From Chloroflexota bacterium (GTDB lineage: Bacteria > Chloroflexota > Limnocylindria > P2-11E), in the NCBI GenBank assembly GCA_005882765.1, contig VBDV01000111.1:1-49544 (forward strand): DNA of 49,544 nt, given 5' to 3'. The position numbers were made by a program, and so were the translations under genes. Below, piece after piece: positions 14,919 to 22,565 of the stretch; positions within the stretch are counted from its first letter, which is position 1, and every line of letters starts with the position of its first letter. A model generated the notes under the pieces. That model did no database searches. It was not told the origin of the DNA and saw only the letters and a program-made list of their open reading frames with translations.

Positions 14919-15986
14919 TTAGTGCGCGACGCCCAGGTATGGGAACGTGCTGAGGTAGGTGTGCGGCCCGACGCAATCCGTGGTGATCGCACCCTGCGTC
15001 ACCAGACCGAGCTCGACGTCGATGACATCGTCGGCCGGAGCGCGGCCGTTGAGTGGCCCGGCCGCCTTCGTGCCGACCGTGTAGGTGAGCACGTCTGGAA
15101 GCAGGATGTCGGCGATCGCGCCGGCGGCTGACGCGCTGTATCCGCCAAGGGCCTCGAGCGTTCCGATCACGTTGCTCCGGAAGTTCCCTGTCGTCGGCTG
15201 GAGCGACGGCGGTGTCACGTTGAACGCCTCCTTGTCGGCGGAGGTGTGGTTGAAGACCGTGTTGATTGCCGGTCGGCCCATCTGATCGATCATCGCCCCC
15301 GTCGTCCGATCGAGGGTCGTCGCCCATACGCCGATCGTCCCGCCGCCGCTGCTGAGTGAGTCATTCGGAACTTCGATCACGATCGCGTTGGTGTTGAAAG
15401 CCGCGAAGAAGTCGATGCCGCTGGGTCCTGGCTGATCGCAGAAGCCGGTGCGGCCATTCGCCGCGCCGAGGACCACATGCCGGAACGCCGCGAGATCGAA
15501 GAAGAACGGATCCGCGCGAAGTCCGGCGAACGCGATCGCGCCGTCCTTCAGCGAGGTGATCGCCCCACGCATGCCGCCACCGAGGACAACGCCTTGCCCG
15601 AGATTCCGAGCGTTCACACCGGTGTACCGCGTCACGGTGTATGGCTGTGAGCCGCCGGAGGGCGCCGAAAAGTCCAGAACGTAGGCGAGATCCTCGACCG
15701 CATCGCCACTGCGGTCGACATTGATCTTGTAACGGACGTTCGTGGCGTAGTCGATCGGCCCGATGATTCCGGCGGCCGGACTTGTTGTGACGGCGATGGC
15801 CGTGCGGCCGGGGGTGGCAGCCTGGAAGACGTAGACATCGTTGATGTCGGCGTCTTCGCGGCTTGCGAGGTTGGGCGCATCGAGATGGTCTGCGGCGCGA
15901 GAACCGAGTGGCGCGGTGGCAACGACCGCGATCATCGCAGCCGCGGCGAAACCGACGCCGATTTCGATGAAACGTGAAGCACGCAT
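14919..15986 (-). CDS. DUF4331-family exported protein
   Basis: A 355-aa protein with a signal peptide (cleavage near SRA). The mature start ADHLDAPNLASREDADINDVYVF is the hallmark of the DUF4331 family: DHxDAP followed by D-x-D-[IL]-x-D-x-Y-x-F. The family's function is unknown. Further family features are NVRYKINVDRSG and the C-terminal AP-DDVIDVELGL segment. The start is well set by GGGAGG 5 nt before the ATG. It is the first gene of an operon with TPR and NicO genes and is divergent from an ECF sigma/anti-sigma pair, which is a good candidate for its regulator. Confidence 0.85.
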   Translation of the reverse strand: MRASRFIEIGVGFAAAAMIAVVATAPLGSRAADHLDAPNLASREDADINDVYVFQAATPGRTAIAVTTSPAAGIIGPIDYATNVRYKINVDRSGDAVEDLAYVLDFSAPSGGSQPYTVTRYTGVNARNLGQGVVLGGGMRGAITSLKDGAIAFAGLRADPFFFDLAAFRHVVLGAANGRTGFCDQPGPSGIDFFAAFNTNAIVIEVPNDSLSSGGGTIGVWATTLDRTTGAMIDQMGRPAINTVFNHTSADKEAFNVTPPSLQPTTGNFRSNVIGTLEALGGYSASAAGAIADILLPDVLTYTVGTKAAGPLNGRAPADDVIDVELGLVTQGAITTDCVGPHTYLSTFPYLGVAH

Positions 15987-16134
15987 GGGATCCTCCCTCT
16001 CTCTTCTGACGTTCGTCAGGCGCGACTACGAGAGCGAAGGTTCGGTCGGATGACTCGGGCTCGGGCCTCCCGGAGTCCCAGCACCGAACGAGGGATACGA
16101 GCACCGCACCCCGGGTAGAGTCCTTGTCGACACC

Positions 16135-16719
16135 GTGGAGTCATCTGGTCCTCCTCCGCGCGTCGTACCGGCCGATAAGGAAGATGTGATGCTGGTCGAA
16201 CGGATCGCCGGTGGGGACGCGGAAGCGCTCGGCGACCTCTACGACCGGTACGGTCGTGTGGCGTTCGGGATGCTCTACCGAATGCTTCCTGGCCCGGAGG
16301 CCGCAGAAGAGGTCGCACAGGATGCTTTCCATGCTGTCTGGCGGCGGGCGAGCTCCTACCGGCCCGAGCGTGGCGCGGTCCGCACCTGGCTCCTCGCCAT
16401 CTGTCGGAATGCCGCGATTGACTGGCGCCGCACGCGCGGCAAACGGTCGGAGCGCGAGGTGAGCATCGACACCGCCGCCGACCTCATCGCGGACGGAAGG
16501 GTCGACGAGCGGGTGGTCGATGCGCTTCGCGAAGAGCGCGTTCGCAAGGCTGTCTCGGAGCTGCCCGCCGAACAGCGCGATGTGCTCTCGCTCGCGTTCT
16601 GGGGCGGGTACTCGCAAACCGAGATAGCGGCGCGTACGAACACGCCGCTGGGCACCGTGAAGAGTCGGGTGCGTCTTGGGATGACGAAGCTCCGCGAGCG
16701 TTTGGTGGACGAGAGATGA
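16135..16719 (+). CDS. ECF RNA polymerase sigma factor
   Basis: A 194-aa sigma-70 family ECF factor. Region 2 holds LGDLYDRYGRVAFGMLYRML and VAQDAFHAVWRRASSYRPERG with TWLLAICRNAAIDWRR. Region 4 holds LPAEQRDVLSLAFWGGYSQTEIA and the helix-turn-helix NTPLGTVKSRVRLGM. The GTG at 16135 has no clear ribosome binding site; ATG at 16189 is an alternative that keeps region 2. It overlaps the anti-sigma gene by 4 nt. The likely target is its own operon and the divergent DUF4331 operon, which is inference. Confidence 0.9.
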   Translation: MESSGPPPRVVPADKEDVMLVERIAGGDAEALGDLYDRYGRVAFGMLYRMLPGPEAAEEVAQDAFHAVWRRASSYRPERGAVRTWLLAICRNAAIDWRRTRGKRSEREVSIDTAADLIADGRVDERVVDALREERVRKAVSELPAEQRDVLSLAFWGGYSQTEIAARTNTPLGTVKSRVRLGMTKLRERLVDER

Positions 16720-17435
16720 GCATCGACCGCACTCGTCACCCGCTCGAAGACCTGCCCGCGTACGCGCTCGGTGCGCTCGAGGAGGCCGAGCGAGCCTTCG
16801 TGGAGGCGCATCTCGAGACCTGCGACGAGTGCGCGCGCGAGCTGGCCCAGTTCGAAGAGGCGTTGTACGAGGCGGCCGCGGTGGGCGCGGCGCGCGCGGA
16901 CCCCCCGCGGGATCTCCGCGCGCGAATCGTTCTGCGGCATCGCGGCACGCGCGCGAGGCGCGAAAGTGACTGGGGCGGCGCTCGCGCCCGGGCATGGCTC
17001 GCGCGGCCAGTCCCGCTCGCGCTCCCTCTGGCTCTCGCGGTTTTCCTGGTCGTTTCGTTCGTCGCAGTCGGCACGGCGCGACGCGAGGCCGATGCGTACG
17101 CTCGCGCTCTTGCGGGTGTGGCCGATGGACGCGTCGTCGCCCTCGCCGCACAGAAGGATGCTCCGCCCGACGCGCGCGGCGCGCTGGTGATCCCGCGCAG
17201 CGGCGACCCGTACGTCGTGCTGGAGCTTTCAAGCCCACCGACCGGGAAGGCATGGGAGGCCTGGGTCATCAAGGGGCAACATCCGACAGCCGCGGGCGTG
17301 AGTGGCTCAGGCGGCCTATTCACGATCGTCCTGAGCGCGCCGGTCGGCGCGGGCGACGTCGTGGCGGTCACCCTCGAGCCGGCCGCCGGTTCGAGGGCTC
17401 CAACGTCGGATCCGATTCTCGCCGGTGGCACGTAG
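16716..17435 (+). CDS. Anti-sigma factor (zinc-finger ZAS + RskA-like domain)
   Basis: A 239-aa membrane anti-sigma factor for the upstream ECF sigma. The cytoplasmic N-terminus has LPAYALGALEEAERAFVEAHLETCDEC, the H-x3-C-x2-C signature of zinc-associated anti-sigma domains. One TM helix (PLALPLALAVFLVVSFVAV) lies near residues 103-121. The external C-terminus resembles RskA: GDPYVVLELSSPPTGKAWEAWVI and a terminal VAVTLEPAAGS. ATG 16716 overlaps the sigma stop, indicating coupled synthesis. Release of sigma probably needs proteolysis; the signal is unknown. Confidence 0.9.
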   Translation: MSIDRTRHPLEDLPAYALGALEEAERAFVEAHLETCDECARELAQFEEALYEAAAVGAARADPPRDLRARIVLRHRGTRARRESDWGGARARAWLARPVPLALPLALAVFLVVSFVAVGTARREADAYARALAGVADGRVVALAAQKDAPPDARGALVIPRSGDPYVVLELSSPPTGKAWEAWVIKGQHPTAAGVSGSGGLFTIVLSAPVGAGDVVAVTLEPAAGSRAPTSDPILAGGT

Positions 17436-17781
17436 CTTCCAGATACCCCACTCAGGGCCCGGAATACCCGATCGGACCGCGCCCGCCCCCCGAGTGGAAA
17501 GCAGCCCCGGCGCTCTGAGATTGTTGCGGCGCGCGCCACTTGGCGCAGGCGACTGCCGGGGCGATGATGACGCCGAGCCGAGTCCTCGTCGCGAAAGCGG
17601 GTAGAGCGCGCCCGCGCAGGGTGGTGTGCACACCTGCGACATCTTTGACGAGTCTTCGATACCTACGGCGGCTTGTCGCGGCATCGGCCGAGCAGGAGAC
17701 TGCCGCAGAGACGAGCGAACAAGCAGGCCATCTCGAATCGCGAGCCGGGCGGACCTACGGGCGGACGCAGGATGGGGGATC
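17436..17781. other. Gap upstream of the GGDEF gene
   Basis: About 345 nt. The GGDEF frame stays open back to 17626, but that upstream part has no domain-like sequence and a Cys/Arg-rich, non-conserved look. No tRNA, strong hairpin or convincing promoter was recognised. Confidence 0.5.
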
Positions 17782-19059
17782 GTGGACAGTCACAGTCAGA
17801 GACGGGCAGAGGACCTGCTCGACTCCATATTCAAGGTCGCCACGGAGCTGGTGCGCGGTGAGCGCGCGTCGCTTCTCCTGCGCGAGGACAACTCCACCGA
17901 TTTCGTGATCGCCCGCGCCGTCGGGCTCGCCGACGACGTGATGCGGCGCGTGCGAGTCAAGACGGGCGAGGGCGTCGTCGGTCTCGTCGCTCAGTCGAAG
18001 CGGCCTCTTCTCGTGCGGCACGTGTCGAGCGCGCCCATCCAGTCGGGCGAGGGCACCTACCGCTCCGATTCATTCGTCAGCGTGCCGATCCTTGTTGGCG
18101 ACGATTCCCGCGGTGTGCTGAGCGTGACCGATCGAAACGATGGCAAACCTTTCGACGACGCCGATCTCGAGACGCTCGAGCTTTTGGCTGGGCACATCGG
18201 CCAAGTGCTGGTGATGCAAGAGCAGGGTGAAGCGCTCCAGCGCCTCGCCGAAACCGATCCGCTCACGTGGCTCTTCAACCGCCGCCATTTCGACCGCCGG
18301 CTCGAGGCCGAGACCAACCGCGCACTTCGCGCGGAACATCTGCTCGCGCTTCTCATGCTCGATGTGGATCGCTTCAAGCTCTACAACGATCGCTACGGCC
18401 ATGCGGTGGGGGACGAGGTCTTGAAGGCCGTGGCCGCCGCGGTCAAGCAGGCCGTTCGTTTGTATGACGTGCCCACGCGATACGGCGGCGACGAGTTCGC
18501 GATCATCCTGCCGGACGCCGACACCGAGGCCGCGACCAGAGTCGCGACGCGCATTCTCGAGAAGGCGGCCGAGGCCACGTTGCCGCCCGAGCTCGTGGCC
18601 GCCCGCGAGCGCCTGCAGCTTTCCATCGGGATCGCGACGTTCCCGCGTCCGGCGGGCGACGCCGCAGCGCTCGTGGAATCAGCGGACGCCGCGATGTACC
18701 GCGCGAAGGAATCGGGCGGCGGCATCCGCGTGTGGGAACACTCGCTCGGCGAGGGACCGCGCGGCGCGATCCGCTCGCGCGCGCTGAATCTCCCCGCCGC
18801 GCCGTATCTTGCTGACCCCGCGCGCCTCGCGACCGCCGAGCTGCAGCGGCACCTCCCGCATGCCCTGGCGTCGGAATGGAATGCCGTGGTCGTCGGTCAC
18901 GAGGGTCAGGTGCTCACGGTCGCATTGCCCCAGCCGAATCCCGCTGCGGTGGACTCGATCTCGAAGGCGACCGGCTTCGCGGTCTATCCCGTGTTCAGCA
19001 ATGCCGCGGATCTCGAAGCGACGCGCCGTCGGCTCACGACGAGCAACGGCAGCAAATAA
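17782..19059 (+). CDS. GAF-GGDEF diguanylate cyclase with C-terminal MshEN-like domain
   Basis: A 425-aa protein predicted to make c-di-GMP from GTP. A GAF domain spans about residues 10-145 (ERASLLLRED, VKTGEGVVGLVAQ). The GGDEF domain begins at DPLTWLFNRRHF. The active site is YGGDEF (G235-F239), with a product-inhibition I-site RLYD at 226-229 exactly five residues before it. The C-terminal ~85 residues resemble the GspE/MshE N-terminal fold, which can bind c-di-GMP in MshE. The GTG at 17782 is chosen because GGGGGAT precedes it; an open frame reaches 17626. No TM segments, so cytoplasmic. Confidence 0.85.
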   Translation: MDSHSQRRAEDLLDSIFKVATELVRGERASLLLREDNSTDFVIARAVGLADDVMRRVRVKTGEGVVGLVAQSKRPLLVRHVSSAPIQSGEGTYRSDSFVSVPILVGDDSRGVLSVTDRNDGKPFDDADLETLELLAGHIGQVLVMQEQGEALQRLAETDPLTWLFNRRHFDRRLEAETNRALRAEHLLALLMLDVDRFKLYNDRYGHAVGDEVLKAVAAAVKQAVRLYDVPTRYGGDEFAIILPDADTEAATRVATRILEKAAEATLPPELVAARERLQLSIGIATFPRPAGDAAALVESADAAMYRAKESGGGIRVWEHSLGEGPRGAIRSRALNLPAAPYLADPARLATAELQRHLPHALASEWNAVVVGHEGQVLTVALPQPNPAAVDSISKATGFAVYPVFSNAADLEATRRRLTTSNGSK

Positions 19060-19782
19060 CTAGCGGGGCCGCGCCTCTTCGCGAGTGACGCCGCCTTCGG
19101 CGCCCCGAAAGAGATAGCCGACCCCGGGCACGGTCTGGATCACGTCCCGTGGCTTGCCGTCCGCACCGAGCTTTCGCCGTAGGCGACTCACGTTCAGCTT
19201 CACGAGGTCGCCGCCGACGTCCGCGTCGTAGCCCCAGACACCCTCGAGTATCTCCTCCTGGGTGAGGACGCGACCGGGGTTCGCCATGAAGTGCCGCAGG
19301 AGCTTGAACTCCGTCGGCGAGAGGTGCACCGGCACACCGTCGGCGCGCACCTGATGCGTCGCTTCGTCGAGGATGAGGTCGCCGGTCTTGTAGATCGCCG
19401 GAGCGGGACGGCCGCGCGTGCGGACCGAGCGGCGCAGGATCGCCTTCACCCGCGCGACCAGCTCCTTCGGCCGGAACGGCTTGGTGATGTAGTCGTCCGC
19501 GCCGAGCTGGAGCCCGCGCAGGATGTCGCTCTCGTCCTGGCGGGCGGACAGCAGCAGGACGGCGACGTGCTCGTCGACGTGGCGGATCCGCTCGAGGACG
19601 ACGAAGCCCGCGAGCTTGGGCAGGTTGATATCGAGGATCACGAGGTCGGGCTTTTCGCGCCCGACGGCCTCGACCGCGGTCTCTCCGTCGTAGGCGCGCG
19701 AGACGTCATAGCCCTCACGACGAAGCGCGTACTCGAGAAGCTCCACGAGGTCGCGGTCGTCGTCTACAACCAGAAGCTTTAT
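19060..19782 (-). CDS. OmpR/PhoB-type response regulator, apparent ATA start
   Basis: A two-component response regulator: receiver domain with phospho-acceptor Asp in VILDINLPK and Lys in YITKPF, then a winged-helix DNA-binding domain (LSPTEFKLLRHFMANPGRVLT...VSRLRRKLG...VPGVGYLF). The first GTG (19746) would remove the first beta strand and acidic pocket, KLLVVDDDRD. The frame is open further upstream but has no ATG, GTG or TTG before an in-frame TGA. ATA at 19782 overlaps the kinase stop as TAATA, where TAATG would be expected, and GGAGG lies ~10 nt upstream. Its partner is the adjacent kinase. Confidence 0.85.
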   Translation of the reverse strand: MKLLVVDDDRDLVELLEYALRREGYDVSRAYDGETAVEAVGREKPDLVILDINLPKLAGFVVLERIRHVDEHVAVLLLSARQDESDILRGLQLGADDYITKPFRPKELVARVKAILRRSVRTRGRPAPAIYKTGDLILDEATHQVRADGVPVHLSPTEFKLLRHFMANPGRVLTQEEILEGVWGYDADVGGDLVKLNVSRLRRKLGADGKPRDVIQTVPGVGYLFRGAEGGVTREEARPR

Positions 19783-20873
19783 TAGTCCTCTGCCTCCTCA
19801 GCCAAGTGGCGAGCCTTCGGGAGTGTGAAGTGTACTGATGTTCCATGTCCAGGGGTGCTCTCGATCGAGATGTCCCCGCCCTGCGCGTGCACGATGGCGC
19901 GGCAGATCGAGAGCCCGAGCCCGAGCCCGCCCGCTTGCTCCCGCACGGTACGCGATCGGAAGAACCGCTGGAAGAGGCGGTTCTGCTCGTCCAGGGGTAT
20001 GCCGGGTCCCTCATCCGCGACCGTAATCCGCACGTATCCGTCGACGCTCTTCGCGCCGACCGTTACGCGGGTGCCCTCAGGCGCGTACTTGCTGGCGTTC
20101 GAGATGAGGTTGGCGAAGACCTGGGTCGTGCGGCGCTCGTCGGCGACGACGCGGTCGGCGTCGGCCTCGAACGCCTTGACCAGCTCCTGTCCCTTCGACT
20201 CGAGCATCGGCTGGATGAACGCCATCGCCTCGGAGAGCGAGTGCTTCAGGCTCGCGGCCTGGGCGCGCACCTGGAAGGTACCGGCCTCGATGCTGCCGGC
20301 GTCCATCAGATTTTCGACGAGGTGCTCGAGCCGGAGGGCGCTCCGCCGGAGCGCTCCTGCGAGCAGCGCCAGCTCGTTGCGCGGCATGTTGAGCGCGTCG
20401 TCGACGACGAGGTCAAGCGATGCGATCAGCCCCGAGATCGGCGTGCGTAGCTCGTGCGCGACCTCCATGAGGAACTCTTCCTTGAGTCGCAGGAGCTCGG
20501 CCTGGGCGGTGACGTCGCGGACCGTGTGGAGCGCGCGTCCCCCCGGGAGTGGCGTCGAAACGAGCTCGAGGACGCCCATGCGCTCCTCACGGGGGAACCA
20601 CGCGCGGCGCACGGTGTGAGTCTCGATCTCCTGGATGCGTGTCGCGCCGGAGACGAGCAGGAGCTCTTCAAAAACCGCGCCGACAAGGGAATCTTCGCCG
20701 AGGATGCGGAACGCCGCGGGATTCGCGCTCACGACGAGACCCTCCTGGTCGGTCAGGACGATGCCATCGCTCAGGGCCACGAACGCCTCGGCGAAGGCCG
20801 CCTGATCAAGGGCGGCATCTTCACGTCGCCGTCCGGTGACTCGGCGTCGTTCCGCCGCCGACTGATCGGTCAT
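19782..20873 (-). CDS. Cytoplasmic PAS-domain sensor histidine kinase
   Basis: A 363-aa histidine kinase without TM segments. A PAS domain (about 28-115; LSDGIVLTDQEGLVVSANPAA) is followed by a HisKA domain with H140 in EVAHELRTPISG. The HATPase domain has an N-box (VFANLISNASKYAP), a G1 box (VADEGPGIP) and a G2 box (GGLGLGLSICR). It should phosphorylate the downstream OmpR-type regulator, with which it shares a 1-nt stop/start overlap. Its start overlaps the stop of the upstream GAF kinase (ATGA). Confidence 0.9.
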   Translation of the reverse strand: MTDQSAAERRRVTGRRREDAALDQAAFAEAFVALSDGIVLTDQEGLVVSANPAAFRILGEDSLVGAVFEELLLVSGATRIQEIETHTVRRAWFPREERMGVLELVSTPLPGGRALHTVRDVTAQAELLRLKEEFLMEVAHELRTPISGLIASLDLVVDDALNMPRNELALLAGALRRSALRLEHLVENLMDAGSIEAGTFQVRAQAASLKHSLSEAMAFIQPMLESKGQELVKAFEADADRVVADERRTTQVFANLISNASKYAPEGTRVTVGAKSVDGYVRITVADEGPGIPLDEQNRLFQRFFRSRTVREQAGGLGLGLSICRAIVHAQGGDISIESTPGHGTSVHFTLPKARHLAEEAED

Positions 20874-22078
20874 GCGAACGGGATCACAAGGCGCACGCGC
20901 GTCCCCTGGCCAGGGCTCGAGTCGAGCGAAAGCTGCGCGCCGATGAGGCGCGCGGACTCGCGCATCTGAAGAAGGCCGAGGCTGCTGCGCGAGGCATAAC
21001 CCTGGAGCGTGCTTGCGACATCGAACCCCTTCCCGTTGTCCTCGACCATCGCGACGACCGCGCCGCCGTCTTCGTACACGTCGATCGAGACAAGGGGCGC
21101 GCGGCCCGTCTTGATCGCGTTGTTCGCGGCCTCCCTGATCACAGTGAACGCCCCGGCTTCCACCTCGGGAGCGAATCGCCGGTCCGCATCGACCCTCCGC
21201 GCGACGACGCGTGACCCATTCTGACCGTTGATGCGCTCGGCCAGAGCGCGGGCGGCGGCGCCCAGCCCGCCATCCTCGAGGACGAGGGGACGAAGCGCGA
21301 AGAGGATCTCGCGCAGGCCCTTCTGCGACTCGAGGAGTCGCCCGCGAAGCAGCTCCAGGTCGGCCATCGCTGCGGGAACGTCCTTTTGAGCCCGGCGTTG
21401 CGCGAGCTCGATGCCCAGGGCCGCGTTTGCGAGCGTTTGCGCGACGCCATCGTGGAGATCGCGTGCCAGCCGATGGCGTTCTTCCTCCGCCACCTTCACG
21501 ACCCGGAGTCGCTCGCCTGCGAGTGCCCCAGAAAGCTCAACGTACTCGAGCGCAATGCCGGCCGAGCTGGCGAGCGACTCAGCGTACCGCTCGTCATCGG
21601 CTCGAAACGGTCCGCCGGCGTGGTTTACAGCCTGCAGCACGCCGAGGCGCCGCCGGTCCCGAGAGTTGATGGGCACGACCAGGATCGAGCGCGTTCGGTA
21701 GCCCGTTCGCGCGTCGACGCTCGCATCGAACCGCGGATCCCCATACGGCTCATCTATACGAAGCAACGTGCCCGTTCGGGCCACATCGGCGGCCAGGCTT
21801 GTGCCGTCGAGGGGGAGACGGATCTCGTTGATCGCGAGGACGCTCTCGCCGCGCTCGCCGCCCTGGGTGAGGGCGCGCGACCAAAGCTCGTTCCGCGCCT
21901 GGTCGACCACGTAGAGCGTCGCGCGATCGGCGTCGAGCATGAACGTTGCGGCGAGGGTGATCCGCAGGAGGACCTTCTCGACGTTCGCCTCAAGCGCGAG
22001 CTCACGTTGGAGCTCGAGCAGCGTTTCGAGCTGCTTGGCCTCGCTCAGGGGTGCCATTCGCCGCGGATTCTTGCTCAA
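20870..22078 (-). CDS. GAF-domain histidine kinase of the NarX/LiaS (HisKA_3) type
   Basis: A 402-aa soluble kinase. A GAF domain covers about residues 15-185 (DADRATLYVVDQARNELWS, YRTRSILVVPI). The HisKA_3 phospho-acceptor H209 sits in ERHRLARDLHDGVAQTL. The HATPase domain has REAANNAIK and VEDNGKGFD...GLLQMRESARLIG. Such kinases normally pair with LuxR-type regulators, yet none is adjacent; the operon continues with an OmpR-paired kinase and regulator. TTG 22078 is used (GGCGAGAGA upstream); ATG 22057 is an alternative. Confidence 0.9.
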   Translation of the reverse strand: MSKNPRRMAPLSEAKQLETLLELQRELALEANVEKVLLRITLAATFMLDADRATLYVVDQARNELWSRALTQGGERGESVLAINEIRLPLDGTSLAADVARTGTLLRIDEPYGDPRFDASVDARTGYRTRSILVVPINSRDRRRLGVLQAVNHAGGPFRADDERYAESLASSAGIALEYVELSGALAGERLRVVKVAEEERHRLARDLHDGVAQTLANAALGIELAQRRAQKDVPAAMADLELLRGRLLESQKGLREILFALRPLVLEDGGLGAAARALAERINGQNGSRVVARRVDADRRFAPEVEAGAFTVIREAANNAIKTGRAPLVSIDVYEDGGAVVAMVEDNGKGFDVASTLQGYASRSSLGLLQMRESARLIGAQLSLDSSPGQGTRVRLVIPFA

Positions 22079-22133
22079 TCTCTCGCCTACGGCGAGGGGC
22101 CACGCCGTCCGGAACGAGACGGTCGGTCGAGGC

Positions 22134-22565
22134 CTAGGTGGTCATGCGAAATACCCGAGTTCCGAAGAGTCGGTCATGGATCGCGACGCCGTCACGGTCG
22201 AGCAGGATGCTCAACGGGACAATGCCGAGGCCCATCCCAAAGAGGAGCACCGCGGCTCTGGCAAGCGCACGGCCGAAACCGAGGTCGCGACCATTTCCAT
22301 CGACGAGACGAAGCCGTCGTACGCGCATGCCCGGCGTCTGTCCGTGCCCGAATGACCAGAAGGCGGCGAAGTAGACCGAATACGCGACATCCAGAATGCC
22401 CAGAAACCATAACGCGACATCGAACGGTGCGGCGACGAAAGACCACATCCAGGTCGGAAAAGCGACGACGAAGAGGATCAGCCCATCGAGCAGGAATGCG
22501 CTGAAGCGCGCATCGAGCGGAGCGGGACGGGGGAGAGTCTCTGTGGCGGCCACAAGACCGATCAT
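22134..22565 (-). CDS. RDD-family membrane protein
   Basis: A 143-aa inner-membrane protein of the RDD family, with no defined biochemical role here. The N-terminal LDARFSAFLLDGLILF contains the Arg/Asp pair of the family. Helices follow, then GQTPGMRVRRLRLVDGNG between TM2 and TM3. The C-terminal DRDGVAIHDRLFGTRVF is the usual RDD ending. It begins directly after the DNA ligase stop, with no gap, so the two are probably co-transcribed. Alternative starts within the first 20 residues are possible. Confidence 0.85.
   Translation of the reverse strand: MIGLVAATETLPRPAPLDARFSAFLLDGLILFVVAFPTWMWSFVAAPFDVALWFLGILDVAYSVYFAAFWSFGHGQTPGMRVRRLRLVDGNGRDLGFGRALARAAVLLFGMGLGIVPLSILLDRDGVAIHDRLFGTRVFRMTT

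Noticed and set aside
14842-14992. N-terminal extension of the TPR protein to 14992
   Set aside because: It would be read across the 13-bp hairpin and into the end of the DUF4331 gene, and it puts 50 polar residues before the signal segment.
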